From Streptomyces sp. TSRI0281 (GTDB taxonomy: Bacteria > Actinomycetota > Actinomycetes > Streptomycetales > Streptomycetaceae), in NCBI RefSeq assembly GCF_001905125.1, contig NZ_LWLE01000038.1:25300-89299 (forward strand): 64,000 bases of DNA, given 5' to 3'. This document shows, piece after piece, positions 42,883 through 51,675 of the stretch (positions within the stretch are counted from its first letter, which is position 1; each line of letters begins with the position of its first letter). The notes under the pieces were generated by a model. That model had not been told where the DNA came from. It was given only the letters and a program-made list of their open reading frames with translations, and did not search any database. The translations under genes were made by a program, and so were the position numbers.

Positions 42883-43047
42883 GTGAAGATCTACGAATCC
42901 TCCCCCGCCTTCGCCAATGCGAAGAGTCGTGCACCGCTCGCCGAGATCGACGTCCGGGACGTCGACACCACCAGGAAGGTCAGCCGCGTCTTCGGTGCGT
43001 CCACGGGCCGCAACACGCGTACTTCGACCTTCAGTTCGGCGCTCTGA
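42883..43047 (+). CDS. fxsA: FxsA: FxSxx-COOH RiPP precursor peptide
   Basis: A 54-residue peptide from GTG 42883, with AAGGA five bases upstream; ATG 42853 is in frame but has no such site. The leader is charged (SSPAFANAKSRAPLAEIDVR, then DVDTTRKVSRVF) and the chain ends in T-F-S-S-A-L. The last five residues F-S-S-A-L are exactly the F-x-S-x-x-COOH pattern of this RiPP class. The matching radical SAM enzyme starts 30 bp downstream. In this class the enzyme crosslinks the Phe ring to the Ser beta carbon to make a small cyclophane; that product is inferred here. Confidence 0.88.
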   Translation: MKIYESSPAFANAKSRAPLAEIDVRDVDTTRKVSRVFGASTGRNTRTSTFSSAL

Positions 43048-43071
43048 ACCGGACCGACAGGTGGCTAGACT
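43043..43071 (+). promoter_or_regulatory. Possible leaderless promoter of fxsB
   Basis: CTGAAC (43043-43048), 17 bp, TAGACT (43066-43071). Transcription would start at about 43078, the first base of the fxsB ATG. The -35 overlaps the fxsA stop. A GGGGGA just before the ATG is too close for normal use. Confidence 0.45.
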
Positions 43072-43077
43072 GGGGGA

Positions 43078-45384
43078 ATGACAGGACCCCTGGTCCCCTT
43101 TCGCGAAATCGTGCTCAAGGTGCACAGCCGGTGCGATCTCGCCTGTGACCATTGCTATGTCTACGAACATGCAGATCAGAGCTGGCGTACCCGCCCCAAG
43201 ACAATCTCTGACGACGCTATTTCCTGGACCGCCCGACGCTTGGCCGAGCATGCGGCGACTCATGCGCTCTCTTCCCTTTCAGTGATCCTGCACGGTGGAG
43301 AACCGCTTCTGGCAGGACCGGCGCGGCTGCGCCGTGTCTGCGAGGAGCTCGGCTCAGCTATGCACGGCATCGCTGAGCTGGACCTGCGGATTCACACCAA
43401 TGGCGTCCAGCTCAGCCCCCGATACCTCGACCTCTTCGACGAGTTCGGCGTCAAGGTCGGGATCTCGCTGGACGGGGACCGTACGGCGAACGACCGGCAC
43501 CGCCGCTTCGCGAACGGACGCACCAGCCACCCGCAGGTCCTCAAGGCCGTCGAACTGCTCCAGCGGGAGCGATACCGCCATCTCAACCTCGGCCTCCTGT
43601 GCACCGTCGACATCCACAACGACCCCCTCGCGGTGTACGAGGCCCTCGCGGAGCTCGAACCGCCGCTCGTCGACTTCCTCCTCCCGCACGCCACCTGGGA
43701 CGACCCCCCGCCACGCCCGGACGGATCGCCCACCGCCTACGCCGACTGGCTCCTCGCGGTCTTCGACCGCTGGACGGAGCGGGGCAGGCCGGTGCCGGTG
43801 CGGATCTTCTCCTCGGTCCTGTCCAGCCTGAGCGGCGGCCCCAGCCTCACCGAGTCCCTCGGACTGGCCCCCACCGATCTGGTCGTCGTCGAGACCGACG
43901 GGCAACTGGAACAGGTCGACTCCCTCAAGAGCGCCTACGAGGGGGCCGCGGCCACCGGATTCGACGTGTTCACGAACTCCTTCGACGAGGTGGCCGCCCA
44001 CCCCGGCGTCCGGGCGCGACAGCTCGGTCTGGCCGGGGTCAGTGACACCTGCCGGAGCTGCCCCGTCGTACGGTCGTGCGGCGGCGGGCTCTACACCCAC
44101 CGCTACCGCTCCGACAACGCCTTCGACAACCCCTCGGTCTACTGCGCCGATCTGAAGGCGCTCGTGGAGGGCATCGAGGAGCGCACGGCGGCGGCCACCG
44201 GCTCGCCCGCGGTCTCCGAGCCGCGGGAACTCCTCGCGGCGCAGCGGGACCTGACGCGCACCCTGCTCGCGGTGCTCAACGAGGACCTCGGCGGGCGGGG
44301 CGGGGAGAGCTGGGACCGGGCGTGGGAACTGGCGGCGCGGGCCGAGGGGACGGCGGCGGGCGCCACCGGACTGGACGGCGTGCTGGCCCATCCGTTCACC
44401 CGCGGCTGGCTGCTGGACGCGCTGGAAGGGGTGCGCGACGGGCGGCCCGACGCCGGGCGGGCCGCGGAGCGGCTGGCCTCGTCGGTGGCCGCCGCCGCCG
44501 TGCTCGCCGGACACGACCTGCCCGTCCCGGTGGACTACCGGGACGGCCGGCTCTTCCTGCCCACCCTGGGCGCCGTGCGCATCGGCGGGCCGGGGGACCG
44601 GGGCACGGCTCTGGTACGCGCCACCGGCGACGGGTTCACGGTCCGCCGCGAAGGGCCCGGCGAACACACGGAGCTGCGGGTCCTCCGCGGCGCCGCGGAC
44701 AACGCCCACTGGCAGCCGGTGCGCCGGGTGGAGGCGGCCGGGGTGCCCGCCTTCGTACTCGACGATCTCGACCCGTACCGCGACTGCTTCGGCGCCCCCG
44801 TCGCGCCGCGGCTCGGGCGGGCCGAGGCCGACGCCTGGGGCGCACGCCTCGCCGCCGCGTGGGCGCTGCTGGAGGAGGCCGTACCGGAGCAGGCGGCCGA
44901 GGCGGCGGCGACGCTGACCACGCTGACCCCGCTGGCCGCGGCCGGGGCCGCCGCGGGGCGGCACGGCTACGGGGCGCTCGGAATCGGTGCGGCGAACGAC
45001 GCCCGGGAACTGGCGCTCGCACTGCTGGGCGGATTCCGGCGGGCGAAACTGCGCGCGCTGGCCGAAGTCACGGATCTGTACGCGTCGGACGGTTCCTGGG
45101 ATCATTGGTTGCCCTGGCGGGAAGAGTCCGTTCCCTTCTCCCGATTGCTGGCGGAGACCTTCGAACGGGTGGGGCTCGGCCTCTTCGCACCACAGTTCCT
45201 CCAGGGCGTACCACAAGCACTCGACATGATCGAAAAAGCGGCCGAACCGACCGTTGACGGAAAGCGGCTGCTGGCCGGAGTCCGTAAAGAGATCAGCGGT
45301 ACACACGGGACATCTGGGGGGAACAGTCGCAAGCCTGTTCTTGATCAGGAAAGACATGTGCCGAACATGGAGACGGTTGACTGA
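43078..45384 (+). CDS. fxsB: FxsB: cyclophane-forming radical SAM/SPASM peptide maturase
   Basis: A 768-residue maturase. The radical SAM motif CDLACDHCYVYEH gives Cys 19, 23 and 26 for the SAM-binding [4Fe-4S] cluster; LHGGEPLL follows. The SPASM region begins near residue 325 (CRSCPVVRSCGGGLYTHRYR) and binds auxiliary clusters. From ~430 onward is the large C-terminal domain found fused in FxsB. Related domains contain a HExxH metal motif; here the aligned place reads ALLGGFRRAKL (45019-45051), and no HExxH occurs anywhere in the protein. The cyclophane-forming half seems complete, the second half probably non-catalytic. fxsA is 30 bp upstream, fxsC downstream. Confidence 0.9.
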   Translation: MTGPLVPFREIVLKVHSRCDLACDHCYVYEHADQSWRTRPKTISDDAISWTARRLAEHAATHALSSLSVILHGGEPLLAGPARLRRVCEELGSAMHGIAELDLRIHTNGVQLSPRYLDLFDEFGVKVGISLDGDRTANDRHRRFANGRTSHPQVLKAVELLQRERYRHLNLGLLCTVDIHNDPLAVYEALAELEPPLVDFLLPHATWDDPPPRPDGSPTAYADWLLAVFDRWTERGRPVPVRIFSSVLSSLSGGPSLTESLGLAPTDLVVVETDGQLEQVDSLKSAYEGAAATGFDVFTNSFDEVAAHPGVRARQLGLAGVSDTCRSCPVVRSCGGGLYTHRYRSDNAFDNPSVYCADLKALVEGIEERTAAATGSPAVSEPRELLAAQRDLTRTLLAVLNEDLGGRGGESWDRAWELAARAEGTAAGATGLDGVLAHPFTRGWLLDALEGVRDGRPDAGRAAERLASSVAAAAVLAGHDLPVPVDYRDGRLFLPTLGAVRIGGPGDRGTALVRATGDGFTVRREGPGEHTELRVLRGAADNAHWQPVRRVEAAGVPAFVLDDLDPYRDCFGAPVAPRLGRAEADAWGARLAAAWALLEEAVPEQAAEAAATLTTLTPLAAAGAAAGRHGYGALGIGAANDARELALALLGGFRRAKLRALAEVTDLYASDGSWDHWLPWREESVPFSRLLAETFERVGLGLFAPQFLQGVPQALDMIEKAAEPTVDGKRLLAGVRKEISGTHGTSGGNSRKPVLDQERHVPNMETVD

Positions 45385-45389
45385 AAAGC

Positions 45390-45410
45390 GGCGTTCAATG
45401 ACCGAACGCC
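45390..45410 (+). terminator. Small hairpin between fxsB and fxsC
   Basis: GGCGTTC-AATGACC-GAACGCC. No T-run follows, so it is more likely an attenuating or mRNA-protecting hairpin than a full terminator. Confidence 0.4.
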
Positions 45411-45505
45411 AGGGGGGTGGAGCATGGTCTGCTCCGGAATGATGAATTCGCTCGCATTCTTTCCCTACTCCTCGGATGCGAGTGCTCACACAGGACGGGG
45501 GTCGT

Positions 45506-46822
45506 GTGCACGCATCGACGCAGCAGCGAGCGGCGGACCATCGGCCGTACTTCTTTCTGAGTTACGCACACACACCGGGGTACGGCGGTGGAACGGACCC
45601 CGATATGTGGGTCGAAAGGCTTTTTCAGGATCTGTGCGGCCATGTGATGGCCATGACCGATCTTCCCGCGGGCGCACCCGCGGGGTTCATGGACCGGGAG
45701 ATACGCTCCGGTGAGGGCTGGTCGGAACGGCTCGGCGGAGTGCTCGCCACCTGCCGGGTGTTCGTCCCCCTGTTCTCACCGCGCTACTTCGCCAGCGAGA
45801 TGTGCGGCAAGGAGTGGTACGCGTTCGAACAGCGCGCCATCCACCACCGGGCCCGCTCGAACCAGCCGGTCGAAGCGATCGTACCGGCGCTCTGGGTTCC
45901 GGTGCCTCCCAGCCAACTGCCCGGATCGGCCGAGCGGTTGCAGTTCAATCACCGTGACTTCGGAGACCGCTACGTCAGCGACGGACTCTACGGGCTGATC
46001 AAACTCAGGCTGTTCCACCAGGACTACGAACGGGCCGTCTACGAACTGGCCAAGCGCATCGTCAGCGTCGCCGACACGGCGCGCATCGACACCGGACGAC
46101 CGGTCGACTACCGCATCGCCCCCAGCGCCTTCGGCTCGCCCAGCAGCGGCGTGGGCGCCCCCCGCCCGATGCGGATCACCATCTGCGCTCCCACGCGCCA
46201 CGACCTGCCCGCAGGGCGGAACTCCGACTACTACGGAGACAACCCGCAGGAGTGGAACCCCTACCACCCGGCCGCCGCGAGACCGCTCGCCTATGTCGCC
46301 GAGGAGCTGGTGCGCTCGCTCAACTACCAGGCCGCCATCTCCTCGTTCGACGAGGAGTCCGGGCACCAGGAGGGCAAGCAGTCGCCCAGCACCCCCGAGA
46401 TCCTCCTCGTCGACCGCTGGGCGCTTCAGGACGAGGACCGGCGGCGCCGGCTCGCCGCCTTCGACGCCGAGAACCGGCCCTGGGTGACCATGGTCGTCCC
46501 GTGGAACCGCGACGACCACCAGAGCCGGGCGGCCGAGGCCGAACTGACCGAGAAACTCGAACAGACGATGCCGGCCAAAATGCGGCAGGGACGGGCCTTC
46601 TGCCGCGCCGCGGCCAAAGGAGTGCCGAGCATGGAGGCATTCGGGCAGGTCCTGCCCCAGGTGGTCGAGGTGGCCGCCCAGCAGTATCTGCGGCACGCGA
46701 CGGCCTATCCGCCGGCCACCGGTGGAGGACACAGCGAACGGACGCGACTGATGGGGCCGATGGGCAACACCAGCTTCCTACCCGACCCGAACGACCCTGC
46801 GACGCAAGCGGAGGACGTATGA
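45506..46822 (+). CDS. fxsC: FxsC: TIR-like protein of the FxSxx-COOH system
   Basis: A 438-residue protein from GTG 45506, preceded by a GGACGGGGG site; ATG 45476 would add 10 residues. Residues ~14-190 form a TIR-like domain: YFFLSYAH at the first strand, ERLGGVLATCRVFVPLFSPR, and SEMCGKEWYAFEQRAI. The Glu of KEW (~103) matches the catalytic Glu of NAD-cleaving TIR domains. The C-terminal half (MRITICAPTRHDLP onward) is a second alpha/beta module of unknown role. It overlaps fxsT by four bases. NADase activity is possible but not proven by the motif alone. Confidence 0.85.
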   Translation: MHASTQQRAADHRPYFFLSYAHTPGYGGGTDPDMWVERLFQDLCGHVMAMTDLPAGAPAGFMDREIRSGEGWSERLGGVLATCRVFVPLFSPRYFASEMCGKEWYAFEQRAIHHRARSNQPVEAIVPALWVPVPPSQLPGSAERLQFNHRDFGDRYVSDGLYGLIKLRLFHQDYERAVYELAKRIVSVADTARIDTGRPVDYRIAPSAFGSPSSGVGAPRPMRITICAPTRHDLPAGRNSDYYGDNPQEWNPYHPAAARPLAYVAEELVRSLNYQAAISSFDEESGHQEGKQSPSTPEILLVDRWALQDEDRRRRLAAFDAENRPWVTMVVPWNRDDHQSRAAEAELTEKLEQTMPAKMRQGRAFCRAAAKGVPSMEAFGQVLPQVVEVAAQQYLRHATAYPPATGGGHSERTRLMGPMGNTSFLPDPNDPATQAEDV

Positions 46823-49800
46823 CAGCCGGTCGTGACGGGCGCATCGTCACTTTCTACTCGTACAAGGGCGGAACGGGCCGCACGATGGCCCTGGCGAACA
46901 CCGCCTGGATCCTCGCCGCCAACGGCAAACGGGTACTGGCCGTCGACTGGGACCTGGAGGCACCCGGTCTCCACCGGTTCTTCCACCCCTTCCTCGATCC
47001 CTCCACCCTCGGTGCCACCACCGGTGTGATCGACCTGATCACCGAGTACGCGTGGGCCGCGACCAGCCCCGCCCAGCGATCCGACGACTGGCACCGTGAC
47101 TACGCCCGCATCCAGCCGCACGCGGTCTCCCTCACCCCCGAGGCGCTGGGCTGGGCGTTCCCGCAGGGCGGCACCCTCGACTTCGTCTCCGCCGGACGGC
47201 AGAACCGCGAGTACTCCGCGACCGTCTCCACCTTCGACTGGGACAACTTCTACGACCGGCTCGGCGGCGGCCACTTCTTCGACGCCCTGCGCGACGACAT
47301 GAAGGCCAACTACGACTACGTCCTCATCGACAGCCGTACCGGGCTCAGCGACATCGCCGACATCTGCACCGTCCACCTCCCGGACGTGCTCGTCGACTGC
47401 TTCACCCTCAGCGACCAGTCCATCGACGGCGCTGCCTCCGTCGCCCGGCAGATCTCCGAGCGCTACACCGGCCGCCCCATCTCCATCTTTCCCGTCCCGA
47501 TGCGCATCGACGAGGGCGAGAAGGAGAAGGCCGACGCCGGACGCGCACTCGCCCGGCTCAAGTTCGACCGGCTGCCGCGCGACCTGTCCGGCGACGAACT
47601 CACCGCCTACTGGGGCGCGGTGGAGATCCCGTACCGCCCCTACTACGCGTACGAGGAGACGCTCGCCACCTTCGGGGACGAGGCCGGACTCACCAACTCG
47701 CTGCTCTCCGCCTTCGAACGGCTCACCACGGTCCTCACCGACCGGCAGATCACCTCCATGCCCCCGGTGGGCGAAGAGGCGCGCCTGCGGATCCGCGACG
47801 CCTTCACCCGGCGCAGGCCCGCGCTGCCCGCCGACCTCTTCCTCAGCTATGTGGCGGAGAACCGGATGTGGGCCGACTGGATCGAATCCGTCCTCACCCG
47901 GGCCGGCTTCCGGGTCGTCCCGCGCGACGTCTCCGCCGAACGGGGCCCACAGGAGCCCGTCGCCGTCACCGCCGAGAACGCGGCCAGGACCGTCGTCCTG
48001 CTCTCCAGCGCCTACCTCAAGTCGCAGCGTGCCGTGGGTGTGTGGGACAGAGCGGTCGCCGAGGACCCCGGCGGCGGCAGGCGTCAGCTGCTGCCCCTCA
48101 GGGTCGGGGACGTACGCCTCAGCGCGCCCTACATCGACCGCAACCCCGTCGACCTCTTCCGCCTCGACGAGGTGCACGCCACCTCGGCCCTGATGCGGGC
48201 CCTGGACCGGCCGGTGCAACTGGTCGACGGGACGTCACCGGGGCCCCGCTTCCCCGGCACCGTGCCGAGGATCTGGAACGCGCCCCCGCGCAACCCCGGA
48301 TTCACCGGCCGCTCCCTCGTCCTGGAGCGGATGCGCGACCAGCTCGGCGGCGGCATGGCCGTCGTCCTGCCGCAGCCGCAGACGCTGTACGGACTCGGCG
48401 GCGTCGGCAAGACCCAGGTGGCGCTGGAATACGTGCACCGGTTCATGGCCGACTACGACCTGGTGTGGTGGATATCGTCCGAGCAGACCGACGACGTGGT
48501 CGCCTCACTGGCCGAACTCGCCGTCCGGCTCGGTGCCCAGGGCGGCGAGGACATGGCCGCCGCCTCGCAGGAGGCCGTCGACCTGCTGCGGCGCGGAGTG
48601 CCCTCGGACCGCTGGCTGCTGGTCTTCGACAACGCCGACGACCCGGAACAGCTCCGCCGCTACTTCCCGCAGGGCGGCTCCGGCCACATCCTGGTGACCT
48701 CCAGGAACCAGACCTGGTCCCAGCACGGTGACGCGCTGCCCGTCGACGTCTTCCTGCGGGAGGAGTCCATCGAGCACCTCCAGCGCCGCGCCCCGGGACT
48801 CGGCGACGACGACGCCGCCCAGGTCGCCACCGCCGTCGGTGACCTGCCGCTCGCCGTCGAGCAGGCGGCGGCCTGGATCGCGGAGACCGCCACTCCCATC
48901 GGCGCCTATCTGGAACAGCTCGCCCAGCAGGCACCCCAGGTGCTCGCCCTCAACCAGCCCGCCGGCTACCCGGAGCCGGTGGCCGCGACCTGGAACATCT
49001 CCATCGTCCGCCTGAAGGAGCGCTCGCCCGCGGCGGTGCGGCTGCTCCAGCTCTGTGCCTTCTTCGCTCCCGAGCCGATCTCCGCGAATCTCCTCTACAG
49101 CAAGGAGATGATCGAGGCGCTGAAGCCGTACGACTCCTCGCTCCAGGAGAAGCTGGTGCTGGGCCGGGTCATCCGGGAGATCGGCCGGTTCGCCCTCGCC
49201 AAGGTCGACCAGGTGTCCAACTCGATCCAGGTGCACCGCCTGGTGCAGGCGGTGATCAGGGCCCAGCTCAGCGAGGAGGAGCAGCGCGAGGCCCGGCATG
49301 TGGTGCACCGCATCCTGGCGGGCGCGCGGCCCGACGACGACGAGCCGATCGACAACCCGGAGACCTGGCAGACCTTCGCCACCATCTGGCCCCACCTCGG
49401 CCCGTCCGACGCGCGCAACTGCAAGGAGCCGGAGGCCCGCAGGCTCCTGATCGACCGGGTGCGCTACCTGTGGAAGCGCGGAGACGTCCGGACCGCGGCC
49501 ACCCTCGGGGGCGAACTGCGCGAGACCTGGCTGGAGACGCTGGGGGAGCGGGATCTCCAGTACCTGTACCTCTGCTTCCACATCTCCAACATCCTGCGTA
49601 CGCGCGGACGGTATGTGGAGGCGAAGGAGCTCGACGAGTTCACCCTCCAGCGGCAGCGGGAGGTACTGGGCCCGGAGCACCCGCACACGTACATGACCAC
49701 CAGCAGTCTGGCCATCGACCTCGGTCTGCTCGGCGACTACGCGCAGGCGATCGAGCTGGCGACCGACGCCCGCGACGGATTCAGCCAGATCTTCCACGAC

Positions 49801-50754
49801 TCGCACCCCAGGACGCTGGCGGCGGCCAACAACCTGGCCCTGAACCTGCGGAGCGTCGGGCAGTACGCCAAGGCGCGCGAGATCGACCAGGACGTCTACG
49901 ACCTGCGTTCCGACGTGCTCGGCCCGGAGCACCCGTACAGTCTCTCCTCCGCGATGAACCTGGCCCGCGACCTGCGCGAGGTCGGACGGTACGAGGACTC
50001 CGTGGGGCTGCTCAGCCGCACGTACGACAGTTTCAAGCACACGCTCGGCCGGAGTTTCCCCGCCACGCTCAGCGCCGCGAAGAGCCTGGCGGTGTCGCTG
50101 CGCAGGGCGGGCCGGCTGGAGGACGCCCACCGGCTGACGGTGGCCACCCGCGCCAGGTACCGGGCGAAGTACACGATCGCCAACCCCGATTCGCTGGCCT
50201 GCGACCTCAACCTGGCGGCGGACCTGTTCGCGGCGGGCGAGGCGGCCGAGGCCAGGGACACCGCCCAGGAGGTCGTCGACCAGTACATGAAGGTGCCGGG
50301 GGAGAAGCACCCGTACACCCTGGCGGCCCAGAACAATCTCGGCATCTATCTGTCGGGCACCGGGGAGGTGGACCAGTCGGAGAAGGTGCTGACGATGGTG
50401 GTCGCCTCGATGCGGGAGAGGTTCGGCCGCGAGCACCCCAACACCCTGTTCTGCGTGATGAATCTCGCCGGCACGACCGCGGACCGGGGGAATCTCGCCC
50501 TGGTGCTGGAGACCGAGGAGCGATTGACCACGCAGCTGCGGGAGGCCCTGGGGGCACATCACCCCGAGACCCTGGCCATGATCTCGAACAGGGCGGTCAC
50601 CCTCGACGCGCTGGGCCGCGAGGACGAGGCGGTGCAACTGCGTGCGGAGGTGGTCGCCGAGCTGTCCCGGCAACTCGGGGACGACCATCCGCTGACCCGG
50701 ATAGCCCGTGACGAGCGCCGGTTCCGGCGCGAACTGGAACCGCTCACGGTGTGA
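46819..50754 (+). CDS. fxsT: FxsT: MinD-like ATPase / TIR / NB-ARC / TPR protein of the FxSxx-COOH system
   Basis: A 1311-residue multidomain protein. Residues 1-330: MinD/ParA-like ATPase, FYSYKGGTGRTMALANTAW, with Arg where Lys is usual before the Thr. ~335-465: TIR-like module, LFLSYVAENRMWADWIESVL; the region where the catalytic Glu is expected reads SQRAVGVWDRAVAE, without a clear match. ~490-800: NB-ARC NTPase, GLGGVGKTQVALEYV (K531) and RWLLVFDNADD. ~880-1311: TPR repeats of about 42 residues, such as LGPEHPHTYMTTSSLAIDLG. The layout resembles NLR-type STAND receptors, in which TPRs sense a ligand and NB-ARC drives oligomerisation. Starts inside the fxsC stop. Confidence 0.9.
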   Translation: MTAGRDGRIVTFYSYKGGTGRTMALANTAWILAANGKRVLAVDWDLEAPGLHRFFHPFLDPSTLGATTGVIDLITEYAWAATSPAQRSDDWHRDYARIQPHAVSLTPEALGWAFPQGGTLDFVSAGRQNREYSATVSTFDWDNFYDRLGGGHFFDALRDDMKANYDYVLIDSRTGLSDIADICTVHLPDVLVDCFTLSDQSIDGAASVARQISERYTGRPISIFPVPMRIDEGEKEKADAGRALARLKFDRLPRDLSGDELTAYWGAVEIPYRPYYAYEETLATFGDEAGLTNSLLSAFERLTTVLTDRQITSMPPVGEEARLRIRDAFTRRRPALPADLFLSYVAENRMWADWIESVLTRAGFRVVPRDVSAERGPQEPVAVTAENAARTVVLLSSAYLKSQRAVGVWDRAVAEDPGGGRRQLLPLRVGDVRLSAPYIDRNPVDLFRLDEVHATSALMRALDRPVQLVDGTSPGPRFPGTVPRIWNAPPRNPGFTGRSLVLERMRDQLGGGMAVVLPQPQTLYGLGGVGKTQVALEYVHRFMADYDLVWWISSEQTDDVVASLAELAVRLGAQGGEDMAAASQEAVDLLRRGVPSDRWLLVFDNADDPEQLRRYFPQGGSGHILVTSRNQTWSQHGDALPVDVFLREESIEHLQRRAPGLGDDDAAQVATAVGDLPLAVEQAAAWIAETATPIGAYLEQLAQQAPQVLALNQPAGYPEPVAATWNISIVRLKERSPAAVRLLQLCAFFAPEPISANLLYSKEMIEALKPYDSSLQEKLVLGRVIREIGRFALAKVDQVSNSIQVHRLVQAVIRAQLSEEEQREARHVVHRILAGARPDDDEPIDNPETWQTFATIWPHLGPSDARNCKEPEARRLLIDRVRYLWKRGDVRTAATLGGELRETWLETLGERDLQYLYLCFHISNILRTRGRYVEAKELDEFTLQRQREVLGPEHPHTYMTTSSLAIDLGLLGDYAQAIELATDARDGFSQIFHDSHPRTLAAANNLALNLRSVGQYAKAREIDQDVYDLRSDVLGPEHPYSLSSAMNLARDLREVGRYEDSVGLLSRTYDSFKHTLGRSFPATLSAAKSLAVSLRRAGRLEDAHRLTVATRARYRAKYTIANPDSLACDLNLAADLFAAGEAAEARDTAQEVVDQYMKVPGEKHPYTLAAQNNLGIYLSGTGEVDQSEKVLTMVVASMRERFGREHPNTLFCVMNLAGTTADRGNLALVLETEERLTTQLREALGAHHPETLAMISNRAVTLDALGREDEAVQLRAEVVAELSRQLGDDHPLTRIARDERRFRRELEPLTV

Positions 50755-50760
50755 GCCGGA

Positions 50761-50784
50761 CCGGGCCCGCCGCGGCGGGCCCGG
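50761..50784. terminator. Perfect palindrome between fxsT and the convergent hydrolase gene
   Basis: A 24-bp perfect palindrome built from CCGGGCCCGCCG and its complement. It is suited to terminate both convergent units, though no T-run follows. Confidence 0.7.
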
Positions 50785-50790
50785 CCGCGC

Positions 50791-51675
50791 TCACGCGTCC
50801 GTGCGCTCCCGGTCGTCCAGCAGCCAGTTGAGGATTCCGGGGAGCGCGGACAGTGCGTCGAAGTGTGCCGCCGCCGGTTCCAGTACGGCGGTGACTCCCG
50901 GGATCTGTCCGGCCAGCCAGCGGGTGTGGCCGACCGGGGTGAACACGTCCTTCTCCCCGTGCCAGAGCATCACCGGTCCGGTGATCGACGCCGGATCGAA
51001 GCCCCAGGGGCGGCAGAGGGCGATGGCGTCGTCGATCCATCCGTACGCCGAGGTGCGCAGCCCCTCGCGGTAGTTGCGCAGCAGCATCGAACGGATTCCG
51101 GCGTCGTTGACCACCACCCGGTCGGAGTCGGTCAGCTCCCGGCGCAGATCGTCCAGGAGCCGGACGGGGTTCTGCCGGATCTCCGCGGAGCGGATGATGA
51201 AGGACTCCGCGAGCCCGTCCGGGTCGGCGGCGGCGGTGGAGTAGGCGAGCACATTGGACGCCGCCATCCCCTCGAACCAGTCGAGACCTTCCGCGTCCCA
51301 GGGGGCGAGGCCGACCAGGGCGGCGGTGCGGGTGACCCGGTCCGGCATCAGCGCCGCGCAGGCCAGGGCGTGCGGGGCGCCACCGGAGCGGCCCACGACG
51401 GCGAACCGCTCCAGGCCCAGCGAGTCGGCGATCGCCCGTACGTCCTCGACGCCGTCGATCACCCGGCGGCCCGCGTGCCGGTCGGAGCCGCCGTATCCCG
51501 GGCGGTCGTAGGCGATCAGCTGTGTGTGGCGCTGGTAGAGCACCATGCCGCGTGGAGCGGGGCCCAGCCTGCTGCCCGGCATTCCGTGGAGCAGGAAGAC
51601 CGGTCTGCCGCGCGGATCACCCAGGCGCTCCACCATCAGATGCCGCCCGTCCGCCGCGCGCACCCGACTTCGCAC
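50791..51675 (-). CDS. Alpha/beta hydrolase
   Basis: A 294-residue cytoplasmic hydrolase. Oxyanion motif HGMPGSR near residue 30, nucleophile Ser in VGRSGGAPHALA near residue 96, acid Asp in WHGEKDVFTP and catalytic His in AAAHFDAL. The variant G-R-S-G-G elbow is a recognised form of GxSxG. The GTG at 51675 has GGAGGAGG upstream. It converges with fxsT, so it is probably not part of the Fxs operon. Substrate unknown; epoxide hydrolase, esterase or proline iminopeptidase-type relatives are all possible. Confidence 0.88.
   Translation of the reverse strand: MRSRVRAADGRHLMVERLGDPRGRPVFLLHGMPGSRLGPAPRGMVLYQRHTQLIAYDRPGYGGSDRHAGRRVIDGVEDVRAIADSLGLERFAVVGRSGGAPHALACAALMPDRVTRTAALVGLAPWDAEGLDWFEGMAASNVLAYSTAAADPDGLAESFIIRSAEIRQNPVRLLDDLRRELTDSDRVVVNDAGIRSMLLRNYREGLRTSAYGWIDDAIALCRPWGFDPASITGPVMLWHGEKDVFTPVGHTRWLAGQIPGVTAVLEPAAAHFDALSALPGILNWLLDDRERTDA

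Noticed and set aside
42521..42934. Minus-strand frames of 83-137 codons upstream of fxsA
   Set aside because: Arg/Pro-rich with no family resemblance; one overlaps the fxsA start.
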